From the NCBI RefSeq assembly GCF_003001935.1, contig NZ_PVNG01000005.1, forward strand, positions 372,001 through 436,000: 64,000 nucleotides of DNA. The letters are read 5' to 3'. The notes under the pieces are model-generated. The model ran no database searches, was not told the origin of the DNA, and saw only the letters and a list, made by a program, of their open reading frames with translations. Position 1 is the stretch's first letter, and each line of letters begins with the position of its first letter. The position numbers were made by a program, and so were the translations under genes. This DNA comes from Nonomuraea fuscirosea. Lineage in GTDB: Bacteria > Actinomycetota > Actinomycetes > Streptosporangiales > Streptosporangiaceae. Positions 16,199 to 24,367 of this stretch are shown here, piece after piece.

Positions 16199-16255
16199 CG
16201 GGATGGTCATCCCGCTTGTTCCCGGACTATACGGGATGGCTGTCCCGGTTGTCGA
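16199..16255 (-). promoter_or_regulatory. promoter with paired operator repeats for the oxidoreductase/TetR divergon
   Basis: Two direct copies of a 23-bp element (CGGGATGGTCATCCCGCTTG at 16199 and CGGGATGGCTGTCCCGGTTG at 16232) lie exactly 33 bp apart, three helical turns. The first contains the perfect palindrome GGGATG-GT-CATCCC. On the minus strand a TCGACA -35 (16250-16255) and a TATAGT -10 (16226-16231) are separated by 18 bp, and the second operator copy fills that spacer. A TetR dimer bound there would block the promoter, so autorepression and repression of the two reductase genes is the natural reading. Confidence 0.65.
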
Positions 16256-16271
16256 CGGAGAGGTGCGAACC

Positions 16272-16826
16272 ATGACGGACGAACGCGCGTTGCGGGCCGA
16301 CGCGCGGCGTAACCGCGCACGCGTACTGGAAGTGGCGGCCGAGGTGTTCGCCACCGAGGGGCTGTCCGTGCCGGTCCACGAGATCGCCCGCCGCGCCGGG
16401 GTCGGGACCGGCACGGTGAGCCGGCACTTCCCCACGAAGGAGGACCTGCTCACCGCGATCATGTCCAGCCGGCTGGTGAAGCTCACCGAGGAAGCCGACG
16501 AGATCGCCCGCCGCGAAGCCCCCGGCACCGCCTTCTTCGCCCTCTTCACCGCCCTGGTACGCGAGGGCGCCTCCGACTGCGGGCTGGCCGAACTTGCCGG
16601 GACCGACCGTCGCCTGGACGCCCTGGGCGAACGCGCGGGCGCCGACCTGTGCGGCCGGCTGCAGAGCCTGCTCGCCGCCGCCCAGCAGGCGGGCGACGTA
16701 CGGGCCGACGTCGGCTACCTGGACGTCAGGGCGCTGATGTCGGCCTGCATGAGCAGAAGGGAAGACCCGCTGGAGCCGATCCTCGGCGTCGTCATCGACG
16801 GACTGCGCGGCGGCACGAGCGGGTGA
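16272..16826 (+). CDS. TetR-family repressor
   Basis: This 184-residue protein has an N-terminal TetR helix-turn-helix (VHEIARRAGVGTGTVSRHFP) and a C-terminal ligand domain of usual size. It is divergent from the oxidoreductase pair with only 91 bp between starts, and that gap holds the two operator copies. The ATG at 16272 is the first good start in frame and matches family N-termini (MTDERALRADARRNRARVLE). It probably derepresses the reductases when a toxic ligand binds (inference). Confidence 0.9.
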   Translation: MTDERALRADARRNRARVLEVAAEVFATEGLSVPVHEIARRAGVGTGTVSRHFPTKEDLLTAIMSSRLVKLTEEADEIARREAPGTAFFALFTALVREGASDCGLAELAGTDRRLDALGERAGADLCGRLQSLLAAAQQAGDVRADVGYLDVRALMSACMSRREDPLEPILGVVIDGLRGGTSG

Positions 16827-16944
16827 AGGGGTCGCCCCTGCCCGAGGAAGGCCGTACAGGGCAGATGTAACCAATGGTGATCGGACGGCGACATACAGGT
16901 GACGCCTGACGACGGCGGGTAGCCGCACGACTGCAGGAGGCTGT

Positions 16945-19900
16945 GTGTCCCAGTCCGCCGACGCCGCTCCGGACCATCCCGATCCGGGCAGGATCGCCAC
17001 CCGGCGGGAGTTCGGGCGAGAGCTCTCGTCGCTGCGTGAGCGGGCCGGTCTGACCGTGCGGCAGGTGGCGGCCGAGGCCGGCGCGTACGGCGCGCACAGC
17101 ACCCTCGGCGACTGGTTCGCGGGCCGCGGACTGCCGTCCACGTCGTCGCGTGACCTGCTGGTACGGGTGCTGGAAGTGTGCGGGGTGAGCGATCCGGCGC
17201 ACGTGGAGGCGTGGCTGGCCGCCTGGCTGCGGGTACGGCGGGCTCCCGGCCGCCGCGTCGCCGGTCCTGAGCCGTACCGGGGGCTGGCCGCCTACCGGCC
17301 GGAGGACGCGGGCTGGTTCTTCGGGCGGCGCGCGCTGACCGGCCGGCTGCTCGAACAGGTGGCCGGGATGAGGGCGGCGGGCGGAGGCGTGCGGCTGGTG
17401 ACGGGGCCCTCCGGGTCGGGCAAGTCCTCCCTGCTGCGCGCCGGCCTGGTCGCGGCCCTGCGCGACGGCGCTCTGCCCGGTTCCGCGCACTGGCCGGTGG
17501 CCGTGATCGTCCCGGGGGCGCGGCCGGTCGATGAGCTGGCCGTACGGCTCGCGCCGCCGGCCGGCGTGCGGGCGGACGAGGTCGCCGCGATCGTCCGCGA
17601 GGACCCGGAGGCCGCCGCCGGGTACGCCGCCAGGGCAGGGGCGGACGACCGGCCGCTGGTGCTGGTGGTGGACCAGTTCGAAGAGGTGTTCACCGAGTGC
17701 GCGGACGAGGCGGAGCGGCGCTGTTTCATCGCCGCCGTACGCGCCGCGGCCACGCCACCCGGCGGCGCGCTCGTGCTGCTGGGGCTGCGGGCCGACTTCT
17801 ACGCGGCGGCGTTGCGGCATCCTGAGCTGGTCGCGCTCGCCCAGGACGGGCAGCTCGCCGTCGGCCCGATGGAGGAGCACGAACTGCGCGAGGCCATCGT
17901 GGAGCCTGCCAGGCGGGCCGGCGTCGAGATCGAGGACGGCCTGGTCGAGCTGCTGCTGCGCCAGGTCGCCCCGTCCACGGGCGGCGGGGCGCACGAGGTC
18001 GGCGTGCTCCCCCTGCTGTCGCACGCCCTCTACGCCACGTGGGGCCAGGGTCAGGGCCGGAGCCTGACGGTGGCCGCGTACCGCGTGGTGGGCGGCGTCG
18101 AGGGCGCGGTGGCGGCCAGCGCCGACGCGGTCCACGACGGGCTGACCGGCCGCCGCCGCGAGCTGGCCCGCCGCCTCTTCCTGCACCTGGTGCACGTCGC
18201 GCCCGACGCCGGCGACACCCGGCGCAGGGCCACCCTGGCGGAGCTCCTCGACGGCTGCGACGCCGAGGAGGCGGCCGAGATGGAGGAGGTGCTCGACCGG
18301 TTCGTCGCCCGGCGGCTCATCACCGCGGACGCGGACACCGTCGCGATCAGCCATGAGGCCCTGCTGCGGGCTTGGCCGCTGCTGCGGTCCTGGGTGGACG
18401 CCGACCGGGCCGGGCTGGTCGTCGCGCGCAGGCTCACCGCCGACGCTGCGATCTGGGTGCGGCTGCGCCGCGACCCCGACGCGCTCTATCGCGGCGGACG
18501 CCTGGTCGCGGCGCAGGAGTGGGCCGCCGGGTACGACGGGCGGCTCCCGGCCGACGCGAGGGAGTTCCTGGAGGCGAGCGTCCGCCAGTCCCGGCGGCGG
18601 ACCCGCCGGTTGCACCGGGCCGTCGCCGCGCTCGCGACCCTCCTGGTGCTGGCCCTGGTCGCCTCCGTCATGGCGGTACGCGCGCAGCGGGCCGCCGCCG
18701 GCGCGGAGCGCACCGCCACGTACCAGCGCGACCAGGCGCTCTCCCGTAAGACCGCGACGGACGCCGGCGCGCTGCGCGCCACCGATCCGAGCCTGGCCGC
18801 GCAGCTCGCCCTGGCCGCCTACCGGCTGTCACCCACCGCCGAGGCCAGGGGCGGCCTGCTCAGCGCGGTGGCCGGAATGCCGGCGACCCTGCTGACCGGC
18901 CACGAGAACGCCGTCCACGGGGCCGCGTTCCAGCCCGGCGGGCGGCTGCTGGCCACGGTGAGCACCGACGGGACGACGCGGCTGTGGGACGTACGCCGTC
19001 CGCATCGCCCGCAGGCGCTGCCGGTGCTCCGCGGTCACCTCGGCGCGGTGCTGGCGGTGAAGTTCGCCCCCGGCGGACACCTCCTGGCCACGGCCGGCGA
19101 CGATCGCACGGCCCGGCTGTGGGACGTGGCCGACCCGCGCGCGCCGCGCCCGCTGGCCGTGCTGACCGGCCACACCCAGGGCGTCCGGCACGTGTCGTTC
19201 AGCCCGAGCGGCCGCATACTCGCGACGGCGGGCCATGACGGCGTCCCCAGGTTGTGGGACGTCGCCGACCCCTCGCACGCGCACCTGGCCGCCGAGCTGC
19301 CCGTCGAGCCCGGCACGATGACGACGGCGGTGTTCGCCCCCGGCGCGGATGTCCTGGCCACCGCCGGGCCGGGGAACACCGCGCGGCTGTGGGACGTCGC
19401 CGATCCGCGCCGTCCCCGGCGCCTGGCCGACCTCGAAGGCCACACGGCCGCGATCCTGGCCGCGCGGTTCAGCCCGGACGGCCGTACGCTCGCCACCGCC
19501 GGCTTCGACAACACGGTCCGGCTCTGGGACGTCGCCCGCCCGCGCGAGCCGAAGCCGATCGTCACCCTCACCGGGCACACCAACGGCGTCGCGGCGCTGG
19601 CGTTCAGCCCGGACGGCCGGCGGCTGGCCAGCGGCGGCTACGACACGACCGTACGGCTGTGGGACCTGCTGCGGCCCGCGAGCGTCCCGCTGACGCTGAC
19701 CGGGCACGCCGACACGGTCCTCGCCGCGGCGTTCCAGCCCGGCGGCGAAACGCTCGCCACCACCTCCAGGGACGGGAAGGTCCGGCTGTGGGACCTTGGG
19801 GCGCCGCTGATCGGCGGGCAGGACGGCGCCGTCCGCACGGTCGCCGTCAGCCCCGACGGCCGCACCCTGGTCACCGGGGCCGGCCGGACGGCGCGGCTGT

Positions 19901-20829
19901 GGAGCCTGGTCCCCGGGCGCCCGCCCGCGCCGCAGGCCGTCCTGACCGGTCACACCGACGACGTCGTCCGGGCGGCGTGGCGGCCGGACGGCAAGGTGCT
20001 CGCCACCGCCGGCCTCGACTTCACGGTCCGGCTCTGGCAGGCCGGTGACGGCGGGCGGGCCGGCCCGCTCGCCGTCGTCAAGGCCCACACCGGCCACGTG
20101 TACGCGGCCGCCTTCGACCCGTCCGGGCGGACCCTGGTCACCGTGGGCGCCGACCGTACCCTGCGGACGTGGGACGTGACCGATCCGCGCCGCCCGCGGT
20201 CACTGGCGACGGTCACCGGGCACGGCGACACGGTCCTGTCGGCGGCCTTCTCCCCCGACGGCCGCACCCTGGCCACCGGCGGCGCCGACCGTACCGTACG
20301 GCTGTGGGACGTCACCGACGCCCGCCACCCGGCCGTCACCGCCACGCTGACCGGCCACCGCAACGCCGTCGGCGACGTGGCGTTCAGCCCGGACGGCGGC
20401 CGGCTGGCCGCGGCGAGCGCCGACGGCGTGATCCTGCTCCACGACCTCGCCGCCCGGCCCGGCGAGCGGCCACCCGTGCCGCTGACCGGCCACACCGGCG
20501 CCGTCGCCGCCGTGGCCTTCCACCCCGGCGGCAGGCTGCTGGCCTCCGCCGGCTTCGACGGCACCGTGCGCCTGTGGGACCTCACGCGCATCGGCCGGCC
20601 GGACGCCATGGTCACGCTGACCGGCCACACCGACCGGGTGTACGCCGCCGCGTTCGGCCCGGACGGCCGCACCCTGGCCACCGGCGGGGTGGACGCGACC
20701 GTCCGGCTCTGGGAGACCGACGCCGTCCGCGCCGCGCGGCGGGCATGCGTGCTCGCCCATCCCGTGATCAGCCCGGCGGAATGGGCCCGCCACATACCCG
20801 GCCTCCCTTACCGTCCGCCCTGCCCGTGA
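16945..20829 (+). CDS. HTH-nSTAND NTPase-WD40 protein with internal transmembrane helix
   Basis: This 1294-residue protein has four parts. Residues 10-75 form an Xre-like helix-turn-helix. Residues about 110-540 form an nSTAND1 NTPase with P-loop TGPSGSGKSSLL (about 154-165) and Walker B LVLVVDQFEEV (about 237-247). A single transmembrane helix is at about 557-577. From about 650 there are fourteen WD40 repeats of the GH...LWD type, enough for two seven-bladed propellers. Repeat 4 lacks the GH pair and repeats 8 and 12 are divergent. STAND proteins of this layout act as signalling switches, some in antiphage defence. GTG 16945 has AGGAGG 4 nt upstream. It is transcribed alone; no effector gene is attached. 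Confidence 0.9.
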   Translation: MSQSADAAPDHPDPGRIATRREFGRELSSLRERAGLTVRQVAAEAGAYGAHSTLGDWFAGRGLPSTSSRDLLVRVLEVCGVSDPAHVEAWLAAWLRVRRAPGRRVAGPEPYRGLAAYRPEDAGWFFGRRALTGRLLEQVAGMRAAGGGVRLVTGPSGSGKSSLLRAGLVAALRDGALPGSAHWPVAVIVPGARPVDELAVRLAPPAGVRADEVAAIVREDPEAAAGYAARAGADDRPLVLVVDQFEEVFTECADEAERRCFIAAVRAAATPPGGALVLLGLRADFYAAALRHPELVALAQDGQLAVGPMEEHELREAIVEPARRAGVEIEDGLVELLLRQVAPSTGGGAHEVGVLPLLSHALYATWGQGQGRSLTVAAYRVVGGVEGAVAASADAVHDGLTGRRRELARRLFLHLVHVAPDAGDTRRRATLAELLDGCDAEEAAEMEEVLDRFVARRLITADADTVAISHEALLRAWPLLRSWVDADRAGLVVARRLTADAAIWVRLRRDPDALYRGGRLVAAQEWAAGYDGRLPADAREFLEASVRQSRRRTRRLHRAVAALATLLVLALVASVMAVRAQRAAAGAERTATYQRDQALSRKTATDAGALRATDPSLAAQLALAAYRLSPTAEARGGLLSAVAGMPATLLTGHENAVHGAAFQPGGRLLATVSTDGTTRLWDVRRPHRPQALPVLRGHLGAVLAVKFAPGGHLLATAGDDRTARLWDVADPRAPRPLAVLTGHTQGVRHVSFSPSGRILATAGHDGVPRLWDVADPSHAHLAAELPVEPGTMTTAVFAPGADVLATAGPGNTARLWDVADPRRPRRLADLEGHTAAILAARFSPDGRTLATAGFDNTVRLWDVARPREPKPIVTLTGHTNGVAALAFSPDGRRLASGGYDTTVRLWDLLRPASVPLTLTGHADTVLAAAFQPGGETLATTSRDGKVRLWDLGAPLIGGQDGAVRTVAVSPDGRTLVTGAGRTARLWSLVPGRPPAPQAVLTGHTDDVVRAAWRPDGKVLATAGLDFTVRLWQAGDGGRAGPLAVVKAHTGHVYAAAFDPSGRTLVTVGADRTLRTWDVTDPRRPRSLATVTGHGDTVLSAAFSPDGRTLATGGADRTVRLWDVTDARHPAVTATLTGHRNAVGDVAFSPDGGRLAAASADGVILLHDLAARPGERPPVPLTGHTGAVAAVAFHPGGRLLASAGFDGTVRLWDLTRIGRPDAMVTLTGHTDRVYAAAFGPDGRTLATGGVDATVRLWETDAVRAARRACVLAHPVISPAEWARHIPGLPYRPPCP

Positions 20830-20873
20830 CCTGGAGCAGCACCGCCCGGGGACGAGCCCGTGCCGGCGTCCGG

Positions 20874-22124
20874 TCAGGGGGTGGCCGTGCCGGCGTCCAC
20901 GCCGATCGGCGGGAGCGGCCGCTCCGACCTGGCCGCCGTTCCCGCGTCAGGGCCGCAGGCCGCCTCCAGCAGGTGGCCGCCGATCGCGAAGTCGATGGCG
21001 TGCGCGACAGGGAGACCGTTCTCGTCGAGTTGGCGGTAGTTCCTCAGGTTGGTGCCGAAGGCGAACTGGCGGCCGCCACCGGCGTCCGAGAAGGCGAAGG
21101 TCTCCATGCCGGGGATGCTCCCGTCGTGCCCCCAGAACCGGCCGCACGGCAGGTCGAGCGGGTAGATCCCGAGACCGTAGTCGATCACGACGCCCGCGAG
21201 CGACCGGATGGGCACGGTCGTCCGCATCTCGGCGAGCAGGGCCGGGCCGAGGAGTTCGCCGCGCAGCAGCGACCGGAAGAAGCGGTTGAGGTCCTCCATC
21301 GTGGTGACGGCCGCGCCCGCCGTCCAGGCCCAGGACATGTCGTAGACGCTGTAGTCCCTGGGCGGGTCGAAGTAGCCGAACAGCGCCTCGTACGCCTTGG
21401 AGCTGGGCCCCGGGATGTGCGGCGTACGCGGGAACGACGTGTGCCGCAGCCCCGCCTTACGGAAGACGTGCTCGGTGATGTACCGCTCGGCGCTCGTGCC
21501 CGTCACCTTCTCCAGCAGCAGGCCGGCGATGACGTAGTTCGTGTTCGAGTACGCACCGGGGGCCGCCCCCGGCTGCCCGGTCGCGGGGGCGCCGAGGCCG
21601 GCCCGCGCCAGCTCCTCCGGCCGGAAGGCGCGGAAGCGGTTGGCGTCCAGGCTCTCGACCGTCGGGAAGATCACGCCGGCGTGGTCGGCGATGTGGCTGG
21701 TGTGGTTGAGCAGCATGCGTACGGTGATCCGCTGCCCGCGCTCGCCCGGGACCAGCTTCGGCAGGTAGCGGCCGACGGGGGCGTCCAGGTCGATCCTGCC
21801 CTGGCCGGCCTGCTGTAACACGGCCACGGCGACGAACGACTTGGTGACGCTCCCGGCCCGGTGCACCATCTCGGGACGCACCGGGCGGCGGGTCTCGACG
21901 TCGGCGACGCCCGCCGCGCCCTGCCAGCTCCGCCGGCCGTCCACGACGTTCGCGTAGATGCCGTACATGCCGGCCTCGTGCACGGCGTCCAGCGTCTGCC
22001 GCAGCCGCTGCCGGTCGAGGCCGCCGTCCTCGGCGGCGGCCACGGGTCCCGCCGCGAGCAGCGCGGCGGCCAGAGTCGCGGCTCCCAGCCGCGATGCGTG
22101 CCTGGTGAATCGACGAAGGGTCAT
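20874..22124 (-). CDS. secreted serine hydrolase, class C beta-lactamase/DD-peptidase fold
   Basis: This 416-residue protein starts with a Sec signal peptide (RRFTRHASRLGAATLAAALLAAGPVAAAE). It carries the three active-site motifs of the family: SVTK at residues 92-95, a YSN-type tyrosine motif (YSNTNYVIAG) and HDG in FWGHDGSIPGMETF. It is probably a D-alanyl-D-alanine carboxypeptidase or esterase acting outside the membrane; true beta-lactamase activity cannot be told from sequence. It is divergent from the TetR gene at 22233 and convergent with the WD40 gene. Confidence 0.88.
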   Translation of the reverse strand: MTLRRFTRHASRLGAATLAAALLAAGPVAAAEDGGLDRQRLRQTLDAVHEAGMYGIYANVVDGRRSWQGAAGVADVETRRPVRPEMVHRAGSVTKSFVAVAVLQQAGQGRIDLDAPVGRYLPKLVPGERGQRITVRMLLNHTSHIADHAGVIFPTVESLDANRFRAFRPEELARAGLGAPATGQPGAAPGAYSNTNYVIAGLLLEKVTGTSAERYITEHVFRKAGLRHTSFPRTPHIPGPSSKAYEALFGYFDPPRDYSVYDMSWAWTAGAAVTTMEDLNRFFRSLLRGELLGPALLAEMRTTVPIRSLAGVVIDYGLGIYPLDLPCGRFWGHDGSIPGMETFAFSDAGGGRQFAFGTNLRNYRQLDENGLPVAHAIDFAIGGHLLEAACGPDAGTAARSERPLPPIGVDAGTATP

Positions 22125-22213
22125 GGCGCCCAGGATGAGCGTTCCGCCCGGCGGAGGTCAGTGCGCTGTGTCACCGGTCCCGTATGACAGAAGTCAACGG
22201 CGAGATTAGACTG

Positions 22214-22225
22214 TACTGTAAAGTA
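22214..22225. promoter_or_regulatory. candidate operator of the TetR/metallo-hydrolase operon
   Basis: TACTGTAAAGTA lies inside an AT-rich patch (22205-22226) directly upstream of the TetR start, in otherwise GC-rich DNA. Its outer arms TACT/AGTA are complementary, as in short TetR operators. The same 108-bp gap must hold the promoter for the divergent serine hydrolase. No clear -35/-10 pair could be fixed. Confidence 0.35.
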
Positions 22226-22232
22226 AAGCCGA

Positions 22233-22886
22233 GTGAGGGAACGTGACCACGTGAAAGACCTGCCGGGCCGCGACCCGCGAAGGTCGAGCTCCGACGAGAA
22301 GATCCTCGCGGCGGCGAAGGAGCTCTTCCTGGCCGACCGCTACGACGGCGTCACCCTGGAGCGGGTCGCCGAGCGGGCCGGGGTGTCGCGGCAGACCGTC
22401 TACAACCGCTTCGGCGCCAAGGAGACCGTGTTCCGGGAGATGGTCCGCCGTCACTGGGCCGCCTTCGACGGGCCGGACCGCCGGGGCGTCGAGTGGGACG
22501 CCGACGCGAGCGCCGAGGACGTCCTGCGGGGGTTCGCCCGGTCGCTCCAGCGTTTCGCCACCGAGACCGACCAGATCCGGTTCGCCCGGCTCGTGGTCGC
22601 CGAGTCCGGGCGGCAGCCGTGGATCGCGGAGGAGTTCTACCGGCTGGGCAAGGGGCCGATCGCGGCGGCGTTCGCGGCCTGCCTGGACGACCTGGCCGCG
22701 CGTGGCCTCCTCCGGTGCCCGGACCCCCATCTCGCGGCGCGCCAGTTCATGGGGCTGGTGCAGGAGTTCCTGGTGTGGCCGGGGGTCATGGCGTTCGCGG
22801 AGGAGGTCGCCGTTCAGCCCGCCGCGGAGGTGGTGATCGAGGAGGCCGTACGTACGTTCCTCGCCCGCTACGGGCCCGCGCACTGA
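22233..22886 (+). CDS. TetR-family regulator
   Basis: This 217-residue protein has a TetR DNA-binding domain (residues about 18-65, LERVAERAGVSRQTVYNRFG) and a C-terminal domain of the TetR_C_7/AcrR-like type (FARSLQRFATETDQIRFARL). GTG 22233 gives this length; GTG 22251, with GAGGGA about 10 nt upstream, gives a protein six residues shorter. It precedes the metallo-hydrolase gene by 20 bp, so it most likely regulates itself and that gene. Confidence 0.88.
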   Translation: MRERDHVKDLPGRDPRRSSSDEKILAAAKELFLADRYDGVTLERVAERAGVSRQTVYNRFGAKETVFREMVRRHWAAFDGPDRRGVEWDADASAEDVLRGFARSLQRFATETDQIRFARLVVAESGRQPWIAEEFYRLGKGPIAAAFAACLDDLAARGLLRCPDPHLAARQFMGLVQEFLVWPGVMAFAEEVAVQPAAEVVIEEAVRTFLARYGPAH

Positions 22887-22906
22887 ACTCGGAGGAGAAA
22901 CCGGCA

Positions 22907-23851
22907 ATGTCCGCAGACAGCATCGTTCTCGGCGAGGTCCAGATCACCCGCGTCATCGAGTGGTCCGGCCCCATCCGCACCGCCCGCTTCATCATCCCGG
23001 ACAGCGACGAGGCGGTCTGGCGGCGCAACCAGGAGTGGCTGGCGCCGGACTTCTGGACCCCGGCCGACGACGCCTACCGCTGCCACATCCAGACCTGGGT
23101 GCTGCGCAGCGAGGGCCGGACGATCCTGGTCGACACCGGGGTCGGCGACGACAGGGAGCGGCCGCAGGTCCCGCGGTTCGCGGGGCTGAAGACCGGCTAT
23201 CTCGACCGCCTGCGCGCCGCCGGGGTCGCGCCCGAGGACGTCGACGTCGTCGTCAACACGCACATCCACTACGACCACGTCGGCTGGAACACCGAGTGGC
23301 GCGACGGCGCGTGGGTGCCCACGTTCCCCAACGCCACGTACCTGATCCCCCGGCTCGACCACCTCTACTTCGATCCGGACGGCGACCGTCGCCGCCGGGC
23401 GCCGCGCGACGAGCACGAGCGGATCCGCTGGGAGGGGAGCAAGCTGGTGTTCGAGGACAGCATCGCCCCCGTCCACCGGACCGGGCAGGCGGTGCTGTGG
23501 GAGGGCACGCACCGCGTCGACGGCAACCTGCTGCTGGAGGCCGCGCCGGGGCACACCCCCGGCTCGTCCGTGCTCACCCTGCGCTCGGGCGCCGACCGCG
23601 CCGTCTTCGTCGGGGACCTGCTGCACAGCCCCGTCCAGGTTCTCGAACCCCGCTGGAACAGCTGCTTCTGCGACGACCTCCGGCTCGCCGCCAGGACGCG
23701 CCGCGCCCATCTCGCCCGCGCCGCCGAACAGCACGAACTCGTCATCCCGGCCCACTGGCCGGGCCACGGCGCCGCCGAGGTACGAGCGGACGGCGACGGC
23801 TTCGCCATCTCCGCGTGGGCCCCTTTCGCGGAGGAGCCTCCGAGCGCCTAG
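22907..23851 (+). CDS. metallo-beta-lactamase-fold hydrolase
   Basis: This 314-residue cytoplasmic protein has the dinuclear metal motif THIHYDHVGW (HxHxDH), a later AAPGHTPGS histidine, the bridging Asp in FVGDLL and the final His in IPAHWPGH. The family includes lactonases, glyoxalases and arylsulfatase-like enzymes; the substrate here is unknown, although the closest layout is that of the quorum-quenching lactonase-like group. GGAGGAG lies 9 nt upstream of ATG 22907. Its TAG stop overlaps the stop of the convergent DUF4188 gene. Confidence 0.87.
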   Translation: MSADSIVLGEVQITRVIEWSGPIRTARFIIPDSDEAVWRRNQEWLAPDFWTPADDAYRCHIQTWVLRSEGRTILVDTGVGDDRERPQVPRFAGLKTGYLDRLRAAGVAPEDVDVVVNTHIHYDHVGWNTEWRDGAWVPTFPNATYLIPRLDHLYFDPDGDRRRRAPRDEHERIRWEGSKLVFEDSIAPVHRTGQAVLWEGTHRVDGNLLLEAAPGHTPGSSVLTLRSGADRAVFVGDLLHSPVQVLEPRWNSCFCDDLRLAARTRRAHLARAAEQHELVIPAHWPGHGAAEVRADGDGFAISAWAPFAEEPPSA

Positions 23852-24354
23852 TACCGGTAGAGGTCCCGCTCACTGAGCGCCGGGTCGCCGTCGTCGGAGC
23901 GTCTCAGGCGGGCCGCGGAGCCGAACATGGGGCCACGAGCGGGCTGGAGCCCGGCGAACCGCCCGAAACCGAGCGGCCGGGGTACGTCGTCGTAGACGGC
24001 CTCCATGCCGCCCCTGACCGAGTACGTCTCATGCCAGAAACCGGTGCCGCCCGAGTCACGCAGGAAGTCCAGCCACCACTGCCGATGCGGCTCGGACCGG
24101 GCGAAGGCGAGCAGCGACGGCAGGTCCCGCCAGTACTGGCGCATCCCCATGTTCATCGGGAAGAACGAGTAGTACACAGGCTCGTGCAGCAGCAGCCCGT
24201 CCGGCTTTCCCGCGACCGATTCGCTGATCTTGCGGCCGAAGCCGAAGAAGGTCCTGATGCCGTACCAGTGGTTCACGCGCATGCCGAGGTAGAGGACGAG
24301 GAGGTCGGGATAGGCGGACAGATCGACGGTCTGCCGGTTCACTCGGGTGGGCAT
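23848..24354 (-). CDS. DUF4188-family protein (dimeric alpha/beta-barrel, monooxygenase-like)
   Basis: This 168-residue protein has the hallmarks of DUF4188: a hydrophobic start with LGMRVNHWYG, then MGMRQYWRDLPSLLAFAR and FWHETYSVRGGMEAVYDD near the C-terminus. The family has a ferredoxin-like barrel resembling small heme or antibiotic monooxygenases; no reaction is established. It is 13 bp after the MFS exporter on the same strand and probably co-transcribed with it, which suggests a role in handling the exported compound (inference). Confidence 0.75.
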   Translation of the reverse strand: MPTRVNRQTVDLSAYPDLLVLYLGMRVNHWYGIRTFFGFGRKISESVAGKPDGLLLHEPVYYSFFPMNMGMRQYWRDLPSLLAFARSEPHRQWWLDFLRDSGGTGFWHETYSVRGGMEAVYDDVPRPLGFGRFAGLQPARGPMFGSAARLRRSDDGDPALSERDLYRY

Positions 24355-24367
24355 GGGATGCCGCTCC

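Noticed and set aside
18893..20760. DNA-level repeats as a possible mobile or recombination array
   Set aside because: The periodicity (about 130 bp) is fully explained by fourteen WD40 repeats in the protein.
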